From contig JAAUOM010000003.1 of assembly GCA_012034865.1 (NCBI GenBank), forward strand, positions 48,113 to 112,112: 64,000 bases of DNA. Direction: 5' to 3'. Source of the stretch: Acaryochloris sp. CRU_2_0 (GTDB lineage Bacteria; Cyanobacteriota; Cyanobacteriia; Thermosynechococcales; Thermosynechococcaceae). Shown here piece after piece: positions 35,280 to 46,319 of the stretch. The stretch's first letter is position 1. Every line of letters begins with the position of its first letter. The position numbers were made by a program, and so were the translations under genes. The notes below the pieces were generated by a model. It searched no databases. It was not told the origin of the DNA and saw only the letters and a list, made by a program, of their open reading frames with translations.

Positions 35280-38200
35280 ATGAACAACCTAAACGGAATT
35301 GACCTGAGAGGGGTGCGCCTATCGTTTTCTAAGTGGCTGCGCCAGCATCGAGTTGATGTTTTGATTGGGGTGGTTTGGGATTGCGATCGCAATCCCCACT
35401 GGGGTTGGCACCTATCAAATTCCCGACCCCCTCTTAACGGACTTTTACGCCCAAGATATCTGGTTTGGTAGTGACATTCCCACCGTCTTTGGCAATATCA
35501 CCAGTACCCAGAGTGATTTTGGTCGCAACAATAAACATCCCTTGTTTCCCCTGCTGGTGTTTCCCCTGGTCTTTGGAATCGGCAAACTCTTACAACTGGA
35601 TCCCCTCGCAGCGGTTCGAGTCCTGGCCGTCCTCGTTGCGATTGTCTGGATTGGCTCACTGTATACTCTGTTGCGTTGTCTGGGTTGCCACCGACTAGAT
35701 GCCACCTTATTTAGCCTGGTCGGGGGCGTTAGTGCGAGTTCAGTCTTTTGGTTAGTGATTCCAGAGTCTTTCTCCTTTGGTTCCCTTACCATTCTGTTGG
35801 GTCTTATTTTCGTCACCCTAGCCCAATATCGACCCTTTTCGGCGATTTGGTATGTTGCCCTGAATGTGATGACGGTCAGTATTACGATCACCAATTCCAT
35901 GGTGGGCATTTTTGCCACCGTGATCAACCATCGCTGGAAAAAAGTCATTCAAATTGGGATTGCCGCCCTCCTGCTCTCCACAGGGCTGTGGATCTTACAG
36001 AGAATTGTCTTTACCAATTCTGGATTCCCGTTTCAACCCGGTACCTTTATTGGTGAGAAGAAATTTATCTCTGCCCCTGGGAAAGGGGGGTTTCTGGCTG
36101 TACTCAGTTCCTTCTTTTACCAAACGATGGTGATGCCCGCTATCCAGTTGCTGGATTCTCCCATTCGTCCAGATTGGGTGAAGCTGGATACGAATACCCT
36201 CACTCCCGCATCGGGCAGTGTCTGGGGTCTCGTCGCCGTTGTGGCTTGGAGTGGACTATTGTTGCTGGGCTTGTGGGGTTTTTTCTCTAGCAAACAACAC
36301 CCCAAATTACGCCTGGTCTTGGGATTGACCCTGGTTGCTCAACTGGTGATGCACAGCATCTATGGAGTGGAAGAAACCTTTATTTATTCCCTCCATTTTA
36401 TTCCCCTGTTACTGGTCTTAGTCGCCTTTAGCCTGTTCACCCGTTTGCGCCCCCTGAGCTTGCTTTTGGCAGTTGTCTTGATCGGCAGCGCTGGGATTAA
36501 TAACCGCACCCAGTTTAATGCGGTTACGGCTGCTTTATGGAACTATGGCACCCCTCAGCAACAGGTTGAAGCCCAAATGAAGCGACGCCCTGCTGATCCC
36601 TGGCCGCGCAGTGCTGGACATGTGATCTTGGCTGCACCAGGCAGCCCCATAGAAAGTAAAGCATTCCATGAACCGGGAGGTAGCTTTAGTCCCCAACCCG
36701 GTAGTTTTGGGGTTTCTATCTGGGTGGTTGATCCGCAGGGAAATCTGAAAGCCACCAGTGACAGCATTCCTATGGATAAGATCCAGCAGGAATTCACGGC
36801 GATGTCTGCGCCAAAAATACCAGGAATTTCCACTAAAACAGCCTATTACCAATCCTCTTGGTCAGCGCTGGGATCCAATCGCTGGCAGCTTAATCTCAAA
36901 AACCTAGCTAATTCTCAGACTCAATTGAAGATCGTGATTCGCAGTGTAGGGCCAGCAGGGGCGGCTATTCCCTCTCTCGATTGGAATGGTCAACGATTGC
37001 TGATTAGCGATCGCTGGACAGTCACCGCCATTCCCAAAACCGCAAAGGTTTCCCTGGGCAGTGAAAGTACACCCAATTGGATAAAGGGAAAATCCACTTC
37101 TACCCATTGGCAAGATCCTTATGGCTGGGGCTATGCCCAGATTGCCCTCCATCAAGGAGACAACTGGAGCTTAGTGATTACAGATACTCAGCCAGCCCCA
37201 GACCCCGATTTGCCTCTGGCTGAACCTTTCCTGACCTTAGCGTTACCCGATCCCCAATTCGTCGATAGCCTCACCGCCCAGGTTACCCATCTCAACATGG
37301 GGTTGGTTGGCACTCGTACCCATCCCGCCGATCCCATTAGTTATCCCTTACCCCGATTTCGGGATGGGGCATACCAAATGGTTGCCCTTGCCCGCGCGGG
37401 TCAACTGGATCTTGCCCAGCAATTATCCCCTTACTTTGCTGAGAATGATTTCTTTAATGGCTCAGTCCCCGAAGCAGATATTCCTGCGATCGGAATTTGG
37501 GCTCTTGAACAAGTCGCCAGCCAGATTCAACAACCTCAATACGATCAGTGGCTATGGCCCCATGTTCAACGCAAAGCGGATCTGATTGGCAAGCTGCTCT
37601 CCAGCAATCGACCAGGCTACCCCATCCTTACGGAGGCGAAGTTCCCCCATGCTGAAGATCCTGACTCCCTGGAGGTGGATCTGGAGGCAGGCAAGATGGA
37701 CAACCAACCTGGCTCCATTACCCTTGATCCCAATGCTAACGTGATGAGCTATCGCGCCTTAATGGATGCAGCAGCGTTAGCGGATCGCAGGCAGCAACCA
37801 GACACTGCTAAACGGTGGCGGACTCAAGCGCAGCAGTTAAAAACCGCATGGCAACAGGCCAACCAAAAAGGGTTCCCATCTTTTACGAATGGACTGTGGC
37901 CCAGTGGGATTGCCGTCTCGGACACCACAGCGATGACCCAAGTTCTTCAACAACAATGGGATGAATCCACAGAGGCAACCGGCACATTTAAGCAAACACC
38001 GCCCAACTTACAGGCTGCGATCGCCCAAGCCCATCAGTGGCTCTTCCTCCAGCAACCGGATCGAGTCTGGACGACCCTCAAGTGGTTTTGGCAGAATCAG
38101 GCTTCTCCTGGCTTATATACTTGGGGAGAAAATCCAGATCAGTCCGGTGGGATGCCCATGCCCAAGAGTTTCTCCCAATGGCAGCGGTTGCGCGGCTGGG

Positions 38201-38484
38201 TGAATCCACCCCATATCACGCCTCACTACTGGACGGCATCAGAAATGGCCTTACTACAATTAGATATGCTGGGGTATAGTGATCCCTCTGCTAGTTCCCC
38301 TACCTTGGTGATTGGGGCAGGAATCCCCAAGGAATGGTTGGGCAAACCCATGAGCGTGAAGAACCTATCCATAGCAGGGCGTTTAATCAATTGGAACTGG
38401 GATGGTCAGCAAATGAATGTCCAGATTCAGGGTAAAAAATGGCAATTCAATCTGGGTCAGCCTTTCCAGCCAATATATCCGTAA
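35280..38484 (+). CDS. Very large membrane protein with N-terminal transporter/transferase-like domain and C-terminal six-hairpin domain, frameshifted near its start
   Basis: About 1,067 residues. The first half has some ten hydrophobic helices with loops such as NNKHPLFPLL and FYAQDIWFGSDIPTVFGN, resembling membrane glycosyltransferases of the GT-C type; the second half is soluble, with an (alpha/alpha)6 look (PLPRFRDGAYQMVALARAG, WALEQVASQIQQPQYDQWLWP, LDPNANVMSYRALMDAAALAD, PHITPHYWTASEMALLQLD). No family is certain. The start (MNNLNGIDLRGVRLS) and the long frame are separated by a net +1/-2 shift between about 35365 and 35400 (GGGG at 35367-35370 is a candidate). Confidence 0.6.
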
Positions 38485-38701
38485 ATGTTGTTAATTCACC
38501 TATCCAAAAGTCCCCTAACTCCGCTGCTCTAGCTATACCATCCTGACCAGTAGAAGCCAGTGGAAACGCAGGCAGAGGAATGACTGCAATGATTTGTCCA
38601 TACAGAAATGTCGAATAGTGCAAGAGAGTGCGCCATTGTGCTGCTTATTCTTGAACCTATTATTCTTGAACCTATTTTGAGAGCGCGCTGAAGAGGGATC
38701 T

Positions 38702-39676
38702 ATGAAAATTTTGGTTACTGGTGTTGCTGGCTTTATTGGCTTTCACTTGGCACAGCGACTACTAGCCGCAGGAGAGGCAGTCTATGGCATTGATAATCTC
38801 AATGATTATTACGATGTCAGCTTAAAAAAAGCTCGACTCGCTCAGATTCTTCCCCATTCTGGGTTCACATTTCAGCCCTTAGATGTGAGCGATCGCCCTA
38901 GCATGTCAACCTTATTCCAAGAACAGAAATTTGACTGGGTGCTGCACCTAGCAGCCCAAGCTGGAGTTCGCTACTCTCTAGACAATCCTTCTGCTTACAT
39001 AGACAGCAATCTGGTTGGGTTTGGCAACCTTTTAGAAGGCTGCCGTCATAGTCAGGTACAGCACCTCGTGTTTGCTTCTTCTAGTTCTGTCTATGGTGCG
39101 AACACCAAAATTCCTTTTTCCACCCAGGATAACGTCGATCATCCGATTTCTCTATACGCAGCGACTAAAAAAGCGAATGAATTGATGGCTCATGCTTACA
39201 GTCATCTCTATCATATTCCCATTACTGGACTGCGTTTTTTTACGGTCTATGGACCTTGGGGACGACCAGACATGGCGTATTTCAAATTTGTGAAAGCTAT
39301 CGATCAGGGGAGGCCCATTGATGTGTATAACTTTGGCAATATGAAGCGCGACTTTACCTATATCGATGATGTCATCGAAGGGATTGTCAGAGTCCTCTAT
39401 AAGCCCTGTCACCCTGACGACCAAGCGCCCTATAAAATCTACAATATTGGTAACCACAGCCCCGTGGAGTTGTTGACCTTTATTGAAATTGTGGAGAAAA
39501 ACCTGGGCAAGATAGCACAAAAAAATTTCTTGCCTATGCAACCGGGAGATGTGTTATCAACCTATGCGGATGTTGCGGATTTGATGGAAGATGTTGGGTT
39601 CCAGCCTAAAACACCCATTGAAGAGGGCATTAGCCATTTTGTTCAGTGGTATCGCCAGTATTATGGTGGATCCTAA
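38702..39676 (+). CDS. NAD-dependent epimerase, UDP-glucuronate 4-epimerase type
   Basis: The 324-residue SDR starts with VTGVAGFIGFHLAQRLL, then GIDNLNDYYDVSLKKARL, LHLAAQAGVRYSLDNP, SSSSVYG, and the YxxxK site in LYAATKKANELMAHAY. The NDYYDVxLK pattern is typical of UDP-glucuronate 4-epimerases, which make UDP-galacturonate. RPDMAYFKFVKAI and FGNMKRDFTYIDD also match that subfamily. Ends overlapping a small minus-strand gene by four bases. Supplies an acidic sugar for the polysaccharide. Confidence 0.9.
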   Translation: MKILVTGVAGFIGFHLAQRLLAAGEAVYGIDNLNDYYDVSLKKARLAQILPHSGFTFQPLDVSDRPSMSTLFQEQKFDWVLHLAAQAGVRYSLDNPSAYIDSNLVGFGNLLEGCRHSQVQHLVFASSSSVYGANTKIPFSTQDNVDHPISLYAATKKANELMAHAYSHLYHIPITGLRFFTVYGPWGRPDMAYFKFVKAIDQGRPIDVYNFGNMKRDFTYIDDVIEGIVRVLYKPCHPDDQAPYKIYNIGNHSPVELLTFIEIVEKNLGKIAQKNFLPMQPGDVLSTYADVADLMEDVGFQPKTPIEEGISHFVQWYRQYYGGS

Positions 39677-39897
39677 TCCTTGGGAATGACCCAAGGTTCA
39701 ATCACTTTGAGGGTAATGGCAGTTGCTACAATTTGAACAATTACTTGTACTGGAGGTTGTCTTTTATCTCTTTCTACTATTATTACTCTTTTTTTATCTT
39801 TCTTATTAACCTGAGCCTGGGCTAGATCGATGGGGATCAGGTTAAGCAAGAGCGAAATAGAAACAAGCAATAGGATCCATTTTTTATTATTCGCCAT
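39673..39897 (-). CDS. Small secreted hypothetical protein
   Basis: The 74-residue product has a signal peptide (KKWILLLVSISLLLNLIPI, likely cleavage after AQA) followed by a basic region (NKKDKKRVIIVERDKRQPP) and a hydrophobic end. No family recognised. It lies at the 3' end of the minus-strand polysaccharide block, convergent with the epimerase by four bases. Confidence 0.5.
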   Translation of the reverse strand: MANNKKWILLLVSISLLLNLIPIDLAQAQVNKKDKKRVIIVERDKRQPPVQVIVQIVATAITLKVIEPWVIPKD

Positions 39898-39986
39898 AGC
39901 GGTTTCTTTGAAGAAACGATGGGTAGATTTGGGACTTTCCAGCGTTGAACTACGATAATGATATTGATGTTTTCAATCTCCCATAT

Positions 39987-41335
39987 TTAAGTACGAGTGA
40001 TTACAACTTTAGTGAAATTTTTATGGCGCTGTTCATGCCACTCTAAGCCAACAATAGCGGCTAGAAACATCATATAGGCAGGCTCTTCTAATTGGGATAA
40101 GATACAGCCAAACACAAATGCGCTCAGCACTAGCAATCTGGAGATGTTACCAGAACAGATATTTGTCCAGATTAAAAAACTAAGGTATAGATATGCCCCT
40201 AGTCCCAGAATGCCCAGATCCCCCCAAATCCCTGCCCAACCAAATAAAGGCGAAAACATGCTGGATTGATCTCCCAGCCAACTATCAACCACTGCTTGCC
40301 ACACGGCTTGGCTAGCGGGGTGAATCGTCGCACCGAGGGGCAGTAATAACTCCTTATAACTTTCTAACATCCACCCGCCTAGTCGGCCAACAGTGTGACC
40401 CGGTCCAATGCCCAACAGCCAGTTCAACGGTGAATTAGAGTAACTGGAGACAATGCGAAAAGCTGCGAATTTAAGTTTAGTGGCTTCGCCATCAGGACCA
40501 TAAATTTCAGGTCTAATCCAGGTGGTAAAGCCACTTAAGGCTTCAAAATTGTAAATTGCCCAATAAAACAGTACCAAGAAAACAGACCCTACCACTAGAT
40601 ATAGGCAGGATTTTACAGGATCCTTAAGATTCACGATCTGTAAGAGAACATAGGCTGCCATTACAGCTAAAAGCACCTGCTTGGTATCAGAGATAATAAT
40701 TTGATTAAAGATTGCCAGAAAAACGAGCACCCTTATGAATAAAGGTTTTGACTTGAGGGCAAAGAGATAATAAACACCAAACGTAATTGAAATAGATGCT
40801 CCTACAACATGCCCTGCTCCGCCCCCAATAAAAACTCCATTAATATTGTCCTCCAGACCTGCCTCAGTTTGACGATTAAATAGATACCTTTGTATATAGC
40901 AAAAGATAATATTAGCGAAGGCAAATCGAAAAATCCAAGCCCTAAATCGGGTAAAATTTTCTGGCGACAGTGGTAAACTGATCAGTGCTAACAGAAAAAT
41001 AAAGGGTTCAGTTAAGAGCAAAAAACTTAGAATTGCGTTAACAATTCCTGCATCATTAATTAAAGCGCTGGCAAGGACAATAATGAGCATAAAAACAGTC
41101 CTGTCAGAATGCTTTTAGAGGCAGCAATCTGTTTTCGATCTTTGATACGGGCGCTGGATAGTGTAGAAAAACAGGCCAGGGGAACTAGGGCAAAATGTAC
41201 AAAATTAATGAGAGAAGGAGCACGCAATGAGATCAAAACCCGGGGGAAAAAAACGGCTGCTAGGGAAATCAGAGTTAGAGATGAGTTTTTGATATATCCC
41301 TTTTTATGTTGGGTTGCTGTGAGTGTTTGCGTCAT
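39987..41335 (-). CDS. Wzy-like O-antigen polymerase, broken by one-base frameshift
   Basis: A membrane protein of the O-antigen polymerase type. N-terminal part: IKNSSLTLISLAAVFFPRVLI and further helices to SKSILTGLF; C-terminal part: helices from MLIIVLASALINDAGIV to the end, with SDTKQVLLAVMAAYVL, GPGHTVGRLGG and GIWGDLGILGLGAYLYLS, characteristic of Wzy/ligase periplasmic and membrane regions. The A-run at 41091-41095 (T-run on the coding strand) has five bases where six would join the two; restored length 449. The gene start is 16 bases after the downstream neighbour's stop. It would polymerise repeat units made by this cluster. Confidence 0.75.
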
Positions 41336-41350
41336 GGGTTGGAGCGTGAG

Positions 41351-42512
41351 TTACTGGCGAAGGATACGTTCATAAATACTGATCAATTGCTGATAATTCT
41401 CTTTAGCAGTATATTTGCTCTCAAATTCAGTCCGTGCTTCTTGGCGCATTTTGGATAGCTCTGTAGGGTGGGTCATGGCCCAATCAACCCAATTCGCTAA
41501 GTCTTGTGCATCACCTGGCTGAAAGTGTAGTCCTGTCCGACCATGATCAACGAGTTCTGCGATCGCACCAATCTTAGCAGCAATCACTGGAGTGCCTTTA
41601 GCAAAGGCTTCGACTGCCACTCGTCCAAAGGTTTCGTACCATTTTGAAGGAAAGATTAAGAGGCTGGCTTCTCCCATCAATGCATGCACCTCAGGCATAG
41701 ATCTGCGCCCCAACCATTCTACCTTGGGTAATTTTTCCCTGGCACTTACCACCATGTCGGAGAGAGGGCCATCTCCGACAATCTTCAGGGGGATGCGATC
41801 GCCAAGCTCTTCCCAAGCCGCTAAAAGCGTATCCAAACCTTTTTCGACGGAAAGCCGCCCAACATACAAAGCATATCCACCCTTGCCTGTCCCTACACCC
41901 GGATCGGGGTGGACAAAATTAGGTTTGACCACAATTTTCTGGGCTGGCACCCCTCCCTGAATCAGCTTTCTCGAGAAAAATTACTTAAAGCAATATATAC
42001 ATCCACCAAATTATTCCAGGTGCCGATCGCACGGTGTGTGGTCAACATGGCGGCAGTCACTGCACTGGCAGCTCGATTGTTGCGGTAACAACGATGAATA
42101 ATGCCGGGATAAGGAACGGGTTGCCCCAGACAATCTTCACAAACTTGCCCATCTCGGAAAAAAGGGCGTTGGGGCAAAGCAGACGATAGTTCCGTAAGGT
42201 TTGCACCACAGGAACGCCGACATCCCTAGCGGCATAGTAGACAGAAGGAGAGATCAGCGGGAAAAAATTTTGCACATGGATCAAGTCAAAAGCCTGAGCC
42301 TGAAAGCGGTGTTTGACCACCTGATAGGCTTCCTGAGACCAGATGGTGCGTGTAGCGATTTGCCAGCCTGGGAGGGATTCGACGCGATCATTCGTTTCTT
42401 CATACCGCTCAACCCCATGTCCCATTTCTTGTAGAAGCTGCTCCTCCAATGCACAGGACTCATCTTCTCCACCTCGAATCTGATAGCTATTGTGAATGCT
42501 AAGGATACGCAT
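41351..42512 (-). CDS. GT4 glycosyltransferase, broken by two one-base frameshifts
   Basis: Three pieces join to one GT-B glycosyltransferase of about 387 residues. N-terminal part: MRILSIHNSYQIRGGEDES, through NYRLLCPNAL. At 42158-42163 (A-run, six bases, seven expected) the frame continues as FFRDGQVCEDCLGQPVPYPG. At 41967-41969 (T-run, three, four expected) it continues as KLIQGGVPAQKIVVKPNF, then the donor-site domain GRLSVEKGLDTLLAAWEEL and EAFAKGTPVIA. The E-x7-E-type catalytic region (WYETFGRVAVEAF) is present. Transfers a sugar from a nucleotide donor in the cytoplasm. Confidence 0.85.
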
Positions 42513-42606
42513 GAATCACACCATTGATGGGCATTCCAGACGAACGTACCGCCAAATCAACTGAATCTAAATCCGCTGTGTAACTAACTCCTGGGGTTTC
42601 AGTCAT
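42498..42606 (-). CDS. 35-residue coupled small frame, possible
   Basis: The ATG overlaps the TGA of the upstream glycosyltransferase (TGATG) and the frame's TAG overlaps the beginning of the next gene. The peptide (MTETPGVSYTADLDSVDLAV and on) has no recognised motif. The tight coupling suggests translation, but a chance frame in a spacer of about 90 bases is equally possible. Confidence 0.25.
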
Positions 42607-43745
42607 CAGAGTTCTCCCCGTAACACTGCCTGGTAAAGATTTTCCAGAATGCGGGTCTGTTGAGAGCGGTCAAAATGAGACCTTACCCTTTCCTGCCCTT
42701 TGGTGCTAAAGTTTTGCCAAAGTGTGGCATCTTGTAACACTTGCAAGCAATAGGCTGCCAGGGTATCTGCATCTCGCTCCGACGCTAAGAAACCCGTTTC
42801 TCCATGAATCACGGCTTCGGGAATGCCAGCATGAACGGTACTGATCACGGGAAGCCCCATTGCCTGCGCTTCTAGTACTACATTAGGTAGACCTTCGGAG
42901 TCACCTTGGGCTGAGGTAATACTAGGGGCTACCAGCAACCGGGCACGGTTCATCCATTGTCGCACCACGGATGCAGGTTGAACGCCTAAGAACTGATAGC
43001 GGCGCAATAGACGGCTGGCTAAGGATTCTAAGGAAGATTTCAGTGAACCCTCCCCAATCAAGACTAATTGCACATCGGGTAACTGAGCTTGAACTTGTGC
43101 CATTGCTTGGATTAAATACTCACAGCCTTTTTTCTCGGTTAAACGACCTACAAATAAGACAATGGGTTCACGAGTAATGCTGGGATCTGGCGAAAAGTCA
43201 GCGGTGTTGATGCCACTGTAATGGGCAATGATTTTGTGAGCAGGGAAACCCTGTTCTAGCAATTGCTCTTTGATAAACTGGGAAACCGTGATAAACAGCC
43301 GTCCTTCGCGTTTGAGAGCCTCACGGCGGCGCAGATAAATCCAGTGATTGAGAGACGAGAAACGAGCATGGTCGTCTCTGATGGTCGCGTCAGCTCCACG
43401 AAAGTGAACTAAGAGGGGTAGGTTGAGCGATCGCGCCAAAGGCAATGCCAAGGCACCACTCAGTCCAAACTGTGCATGAATAAGAACTGGCTTCAATTGA
43501 CGAATCTGTCGATAAAAATCTGGGGCAAAACCTGAAACCTTAAACACAGCCTCAGCTAGACTGCCCACAGCGCTCCCCTGGTTAACGACCACTGTTCGCT
43601 TTGGCGGCAGCTCTAACCCTTGAACCAACCGAGATCCGACGTAGTAGGGAATAAACTGTGCAAGCGCTTCTCCCTGAGCCCGAATGAAGGTCTGGGAGGC
43701 TGGCAGCAGTAAACTACTAAAGAAAATAATATTGGCTTTAGCCAT
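42606..43745 (-). CDS. GT4 glycosyltransferase
   Basis: The 379-residue protein shows an N-terminal MAKANIIFFSSLLLPASQTFI, the loop HAQFGLSGALALPLARSL, HFRGADATIRDD and the C-terminal donor domain with VGRLTEKKGCEYLIQAM, IGEGSLKSSLE and SEGLPNVVLEAQAMGLPVI (E-x7-E). The start is the ATG with AGGAAGGAGAAAGG directly before it, not the TTG further upstream that overlaps the previous gene. Part of the minus-strand polysaccharide operon; specificity unknown. Confidence 0.9.
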   Translation of the reverse strand: MAKANIIFFSSLLLPASQTFIRAQGEALAQFIPYYVGSRLVQGLELPPKRTVVVNQGSAVGSLAEAVFKVSGFAPDFYRQIRQLKPVLIHAQFGLSGALALPLARSLNLPLLVHFRGADATIRDDHARFSSLNHWIYLRRREALKREGRLFITVSQFIKEQLLEQGFPAHKIIAHYSGINTADFSPDPSITREPIVLFVGRLTEKKGCEYLIQAMAQVQAQLPDVQLVLIGEGSLKSSLESLASRLLRRYQFLGVQPASVVRQWMNRARLLVAPSITSAQGDSEGLPNVVLEAQAMGLPVISTVHAGIPEAVIHGETGFLASERDADTLAAYCLQVLQDATLWQNFSTKGQERVRSHFDRSQQTRILENLYQAVLRGEL

Positions 43746-43765
43746 CCTTTCTCCTTCCTGAATCT

Positions 43766-45040
43766 TCAAGAGGGGGCCGAATCACGAGCAGATAAGTACT
43801 TTGATTCATCCAGTACCTCTCGATAGAGCTGTGCCAATTCTTGACCCCGAACAGTCCAACTATAGTGTTCTCTAACATGCTGTTGTCCGGCTTGCCCCAT
43901 CCGTAGTCGTAATTCCTGATCTTCAGCTAGTGTTGTCATTGCGGTAGCTAGATCTGCTACAGCCTGCTCAGGTCTAGAGGCAAGAATTTTGAAACCTGTG
44001 TTCTCTGTAATCTGGATGGCAGGGCCACCTAGATCTAAACAAAGTACTGGACAACCAGCGGCCAAGGCTTCTAGGCACACCAGCCCACCCGATTCATGCA
44101 GGCTGGGATGAACAAGTGCTAGGCAATTTCCCAAACATTTTAAGGTTTCCTGGCGAGGTAACATACCCAAAAACTTGACTTGAGCCTGAATATCTAAATC
44201 TTTAACCAAGGTTTCTAGCCGTTGTCGCTCTGGACCATCCCCAACAATCCAATAGTCAGAGCTTTTCGGTAAGGCTGCTTTGGCAAAGGCTTGCAATCCC
44301 AGATGAAATCCCTTCCAATGAAGTAGCCTGCCAATACTGATGAATCGAACTGGAAAATTATCTTGCCCAGCAAGGGATGCAAGCTCATCGATCTGAGATT
44401 GGGATAAGCCAAGTTGAGAGTAAACTTGTACTGTCTTGGCACCAAGGGCATGTAAGCGTTGAGCAGTATCTTCAGTGGTTGCCCGTGCCAGAATACTTCG
44501 CTGAGCAGTGATGTGTACAAAGGGATCTTGTTCCCCCAGCCAGCGGGCTATATTTCTAGCCGTTTCATACAATCTACCGCGCCAACTAAAGTCTTGCAAA
44601 AACTCTGCTGGTGCAGATTCTCCACCCCCTACCGGACCCCAAATAAAAGGAACAGGCAATAATGAGAGAAAACTAGGGCCCCAATATTTGACATAAGTGA
44701 CATGATGCACCAGGTTGAAGTGGTACCTGCGATGTAAGTCATGACTGACGAAATAAGCAACGATTTGCCATAGATAATAGTGAATTTGCACACCCACTCC
44801 ACTGTTGCCTCGTCTCCACCATCTTGCCCACAGAGGTAAATCACAATAAATGAACCGTAATCCTGATACTGGATTTTTGATCAACTCAGCTTCGATCGAA
44901 GGGCGATTATTCTCACGGGTAATCACCCAAACATCGTGATATTTCGCTAACTCCTGAGCTATATCCCAACCAATACCAGGTTCAGATCCCTCACCAGGTC
45001 TACAAGCATATGCAGATAGTAATACATTTAAACGCTGCAT
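43766..45040 (-). CDS. GT4 glycosyltransferase
   Basis: The 424-residue protein has an N-terminal YACRPGEGSEPGIGWDIAQELA and the acceptor-domain region FIWGPVGGGESAPAEFL, then the donor domain SIGRLLHWKGFHLGLQAFA, VGDGPERQRLETLV and HESGGLVCLEALAAGCPVL with E-x7-E. GPVGGGE is typical of a subgroup of bacterial GT4 enzymes. It stops 20 bases before the next glycosyltransferase start, so the two are coupled; sugar unknown. Confidence 0.9.
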   Translation of the reverse strand: MQRLNVLLSAYACRPGEGSEPGIGWDIAQELAKYHDVWVITRENNRPSIEAELIKNPVSGLRFIYCDLPLWARWWRRGNSGVGVQIHYYLWQIVAYFVSHDLHRRYHFNLVHHVTYVKYWGPSFLSLLPVPFIWGPVGGGESAPAEFLQDFSWRGRLYETARNIARWLGEQDPFVHITAQRSILARATTEDTAQRLHALGAKTVQVYSQLGLSQSQIDELASLAGQDNFPVRFISIGRLLHWKGFHLGLQAFAKAALPKSSDYWIVGDGPERQRLETLVKDLDIQAQVKFLGMLPRQETLKCLGNCLALVHPSLHESGGLVCLEALAAGCPVLCLDLGGPAIQITENTGFKILASRPEQAVADLATAMTTLAEDQELRLRMGQAGQQHVREHYSWTVRGQELAQLYREVLDESKYLSARDSAPS

Positions 45041-45049
45041 CGTTCTGGG

Positions 45050-46222
45050 CTACTCTTGGGGTTGAGAAACAAATTTGGCAACTTCGGCTAGGAACCCTGC
45101 GGCGGCTTCTGGTGTGTATTTAGCCATAATTTCCATAGATTTCTGACTCATGAGGAGGCTAAGATTGGGATCCTCAATGAAGCGACGTAATGTAGCGGCT
45201 ACTGCCAACGTATCATGGGGATCGATAATATAGCCGTTTTCTTCACTACTGATCAATTCAGACGCTCCGGCAAATTTAGAACATAAAATTGCCTTACCCA
45301 TGGCCATCGCCTCTAGAACCACCATCCCCCAGGTGTCTTCCAATGTTGGCAGAACAAACACATCGGCTTGCTGAAAATAGGCTCCTAGAACGCTGTAATC
45401 CACATTACCTACCCACTTCACGCGGGTCATTAATTCATGTCGCTGGCAAAAATCCTCCAACTCTTGGCGTTGGGAACCCTCTCCCACCACTAACAACGTG
45501 TAATGGTCACAGCCTTCTTGCTGGAGCAAAGCACAGGCTTCGAGTAACAGGCGTAGTCCTTTGCGAGGATTGACACTACCGACGAAGATGAAGGTTGGGG
45601 TTTGAAGATCTAGCGGCTCAATGACGGCTGTTTTTGCAGAGTTAGATAAGGCTGTCGCAGAAGGGACTTCATAGGGGTGCAAAAACACTTTCTGTTCAGG
45701 CGCATTGAGTACCTCCATCAAATAAGTTTTTCCCCCATGACTGTTGGTAATACAGGCATCGGAGGCTTGTACCATCATTCGTCGGATTGCCAACCTGGCT
45801 GGGGAGTTACGATAGTCCACCCCTGGAGAGCTGCCTTCATAGGCAAGTACCAGTCGCCAGCGTCCGACTGGTTTGAATAGAAGCGCCAGAATTGTCCACA
45901 TTCCAAAGGAATTAGAGAAGATCACATCTGGTTTGAACTGGAGGAGATGGCTGACAATATTCAGGGGCAGGTATGTGAAGTTTGAACCATAGCTAGTTTC
46001 TGATTGTGTTAGGGAGATGATTTTCCGCTTGCCTACGACATCAACAGTGAAGGAATCTTCAAAACCCGGTGCATATCCTCGCCAGTTGGCAGCAAAGGCA
46101 GTGGTTTGAGGAAATAACTGCGTCAAGCAGCTGAGCATGGGATGCCAGTAGTAGAAAGCAGAAGTTAATAACCAGGCGATACGAAGATTTTTCATAGGGG
46201 CTTTGCCAAAGGGTTGAGGCAA
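45050..46222 (-). CDS. GT4 glycosyltransferase
   Basis: The 390-residue frame contains SFGMWTILALLFKPVGRWRLVLAYEG in the acceptor domain and VGSVNPRKGLRLLLEACALL, VVGEGSQRQELEDFC and EDTWGMVVLEAMAMGKAIL in the donor domain, the standard GT4 layout. The true start may be MKNLRIAWLL, nine codons in, since the first nine residues are atypical. It is followed after nine bases by the next glycosyltransferase gene. Sugar specificity is not visible. Confidence 0.88.
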   Translation of the reverse strand: MPQPFGKAPMKNLRIAWLLTSAFYYWHPMLSCLTQLFPQTTAFAANWRGYAPGFEDSFTVDVVGKRKIISLTQSETSYGSNFTYLPLNIVSHLLQFKPDVIFSNSFGMWTILALLFKPVGRWRLVLAYEGSSPGVDYRNSPARLAIRRMMVQASDACITNSHGGKTYLMEVLNAPEQKVFLHPYEVPSATALSNSAKTAVIEPLDLQTPTFIFVGSVNPRKGLRLLLEACALLQQEGCDHYTLLVVGEGSQRQELEDFCQRHELMTRVKWVGNVDYSVLGAYFQQADVFVLPTLEDTWGMVVLEAMAMGKAILCSKFAGASELISSEENGYIIDPHDTLAVAATLRRFIEDPNLSLLMSQKSMEIMAKYTPEAAAGFLAEVAKFVSQPQE

Positions 46223-46319
46223 TGATTGAAGTCAGGAGTTTATATTGAACAGTAAAATAAGTCTTAACTCGTAGGAAGTGACATATCCGCAGCAAGGCGG
46301 AGGGTGAGTTGTTCCTAGG

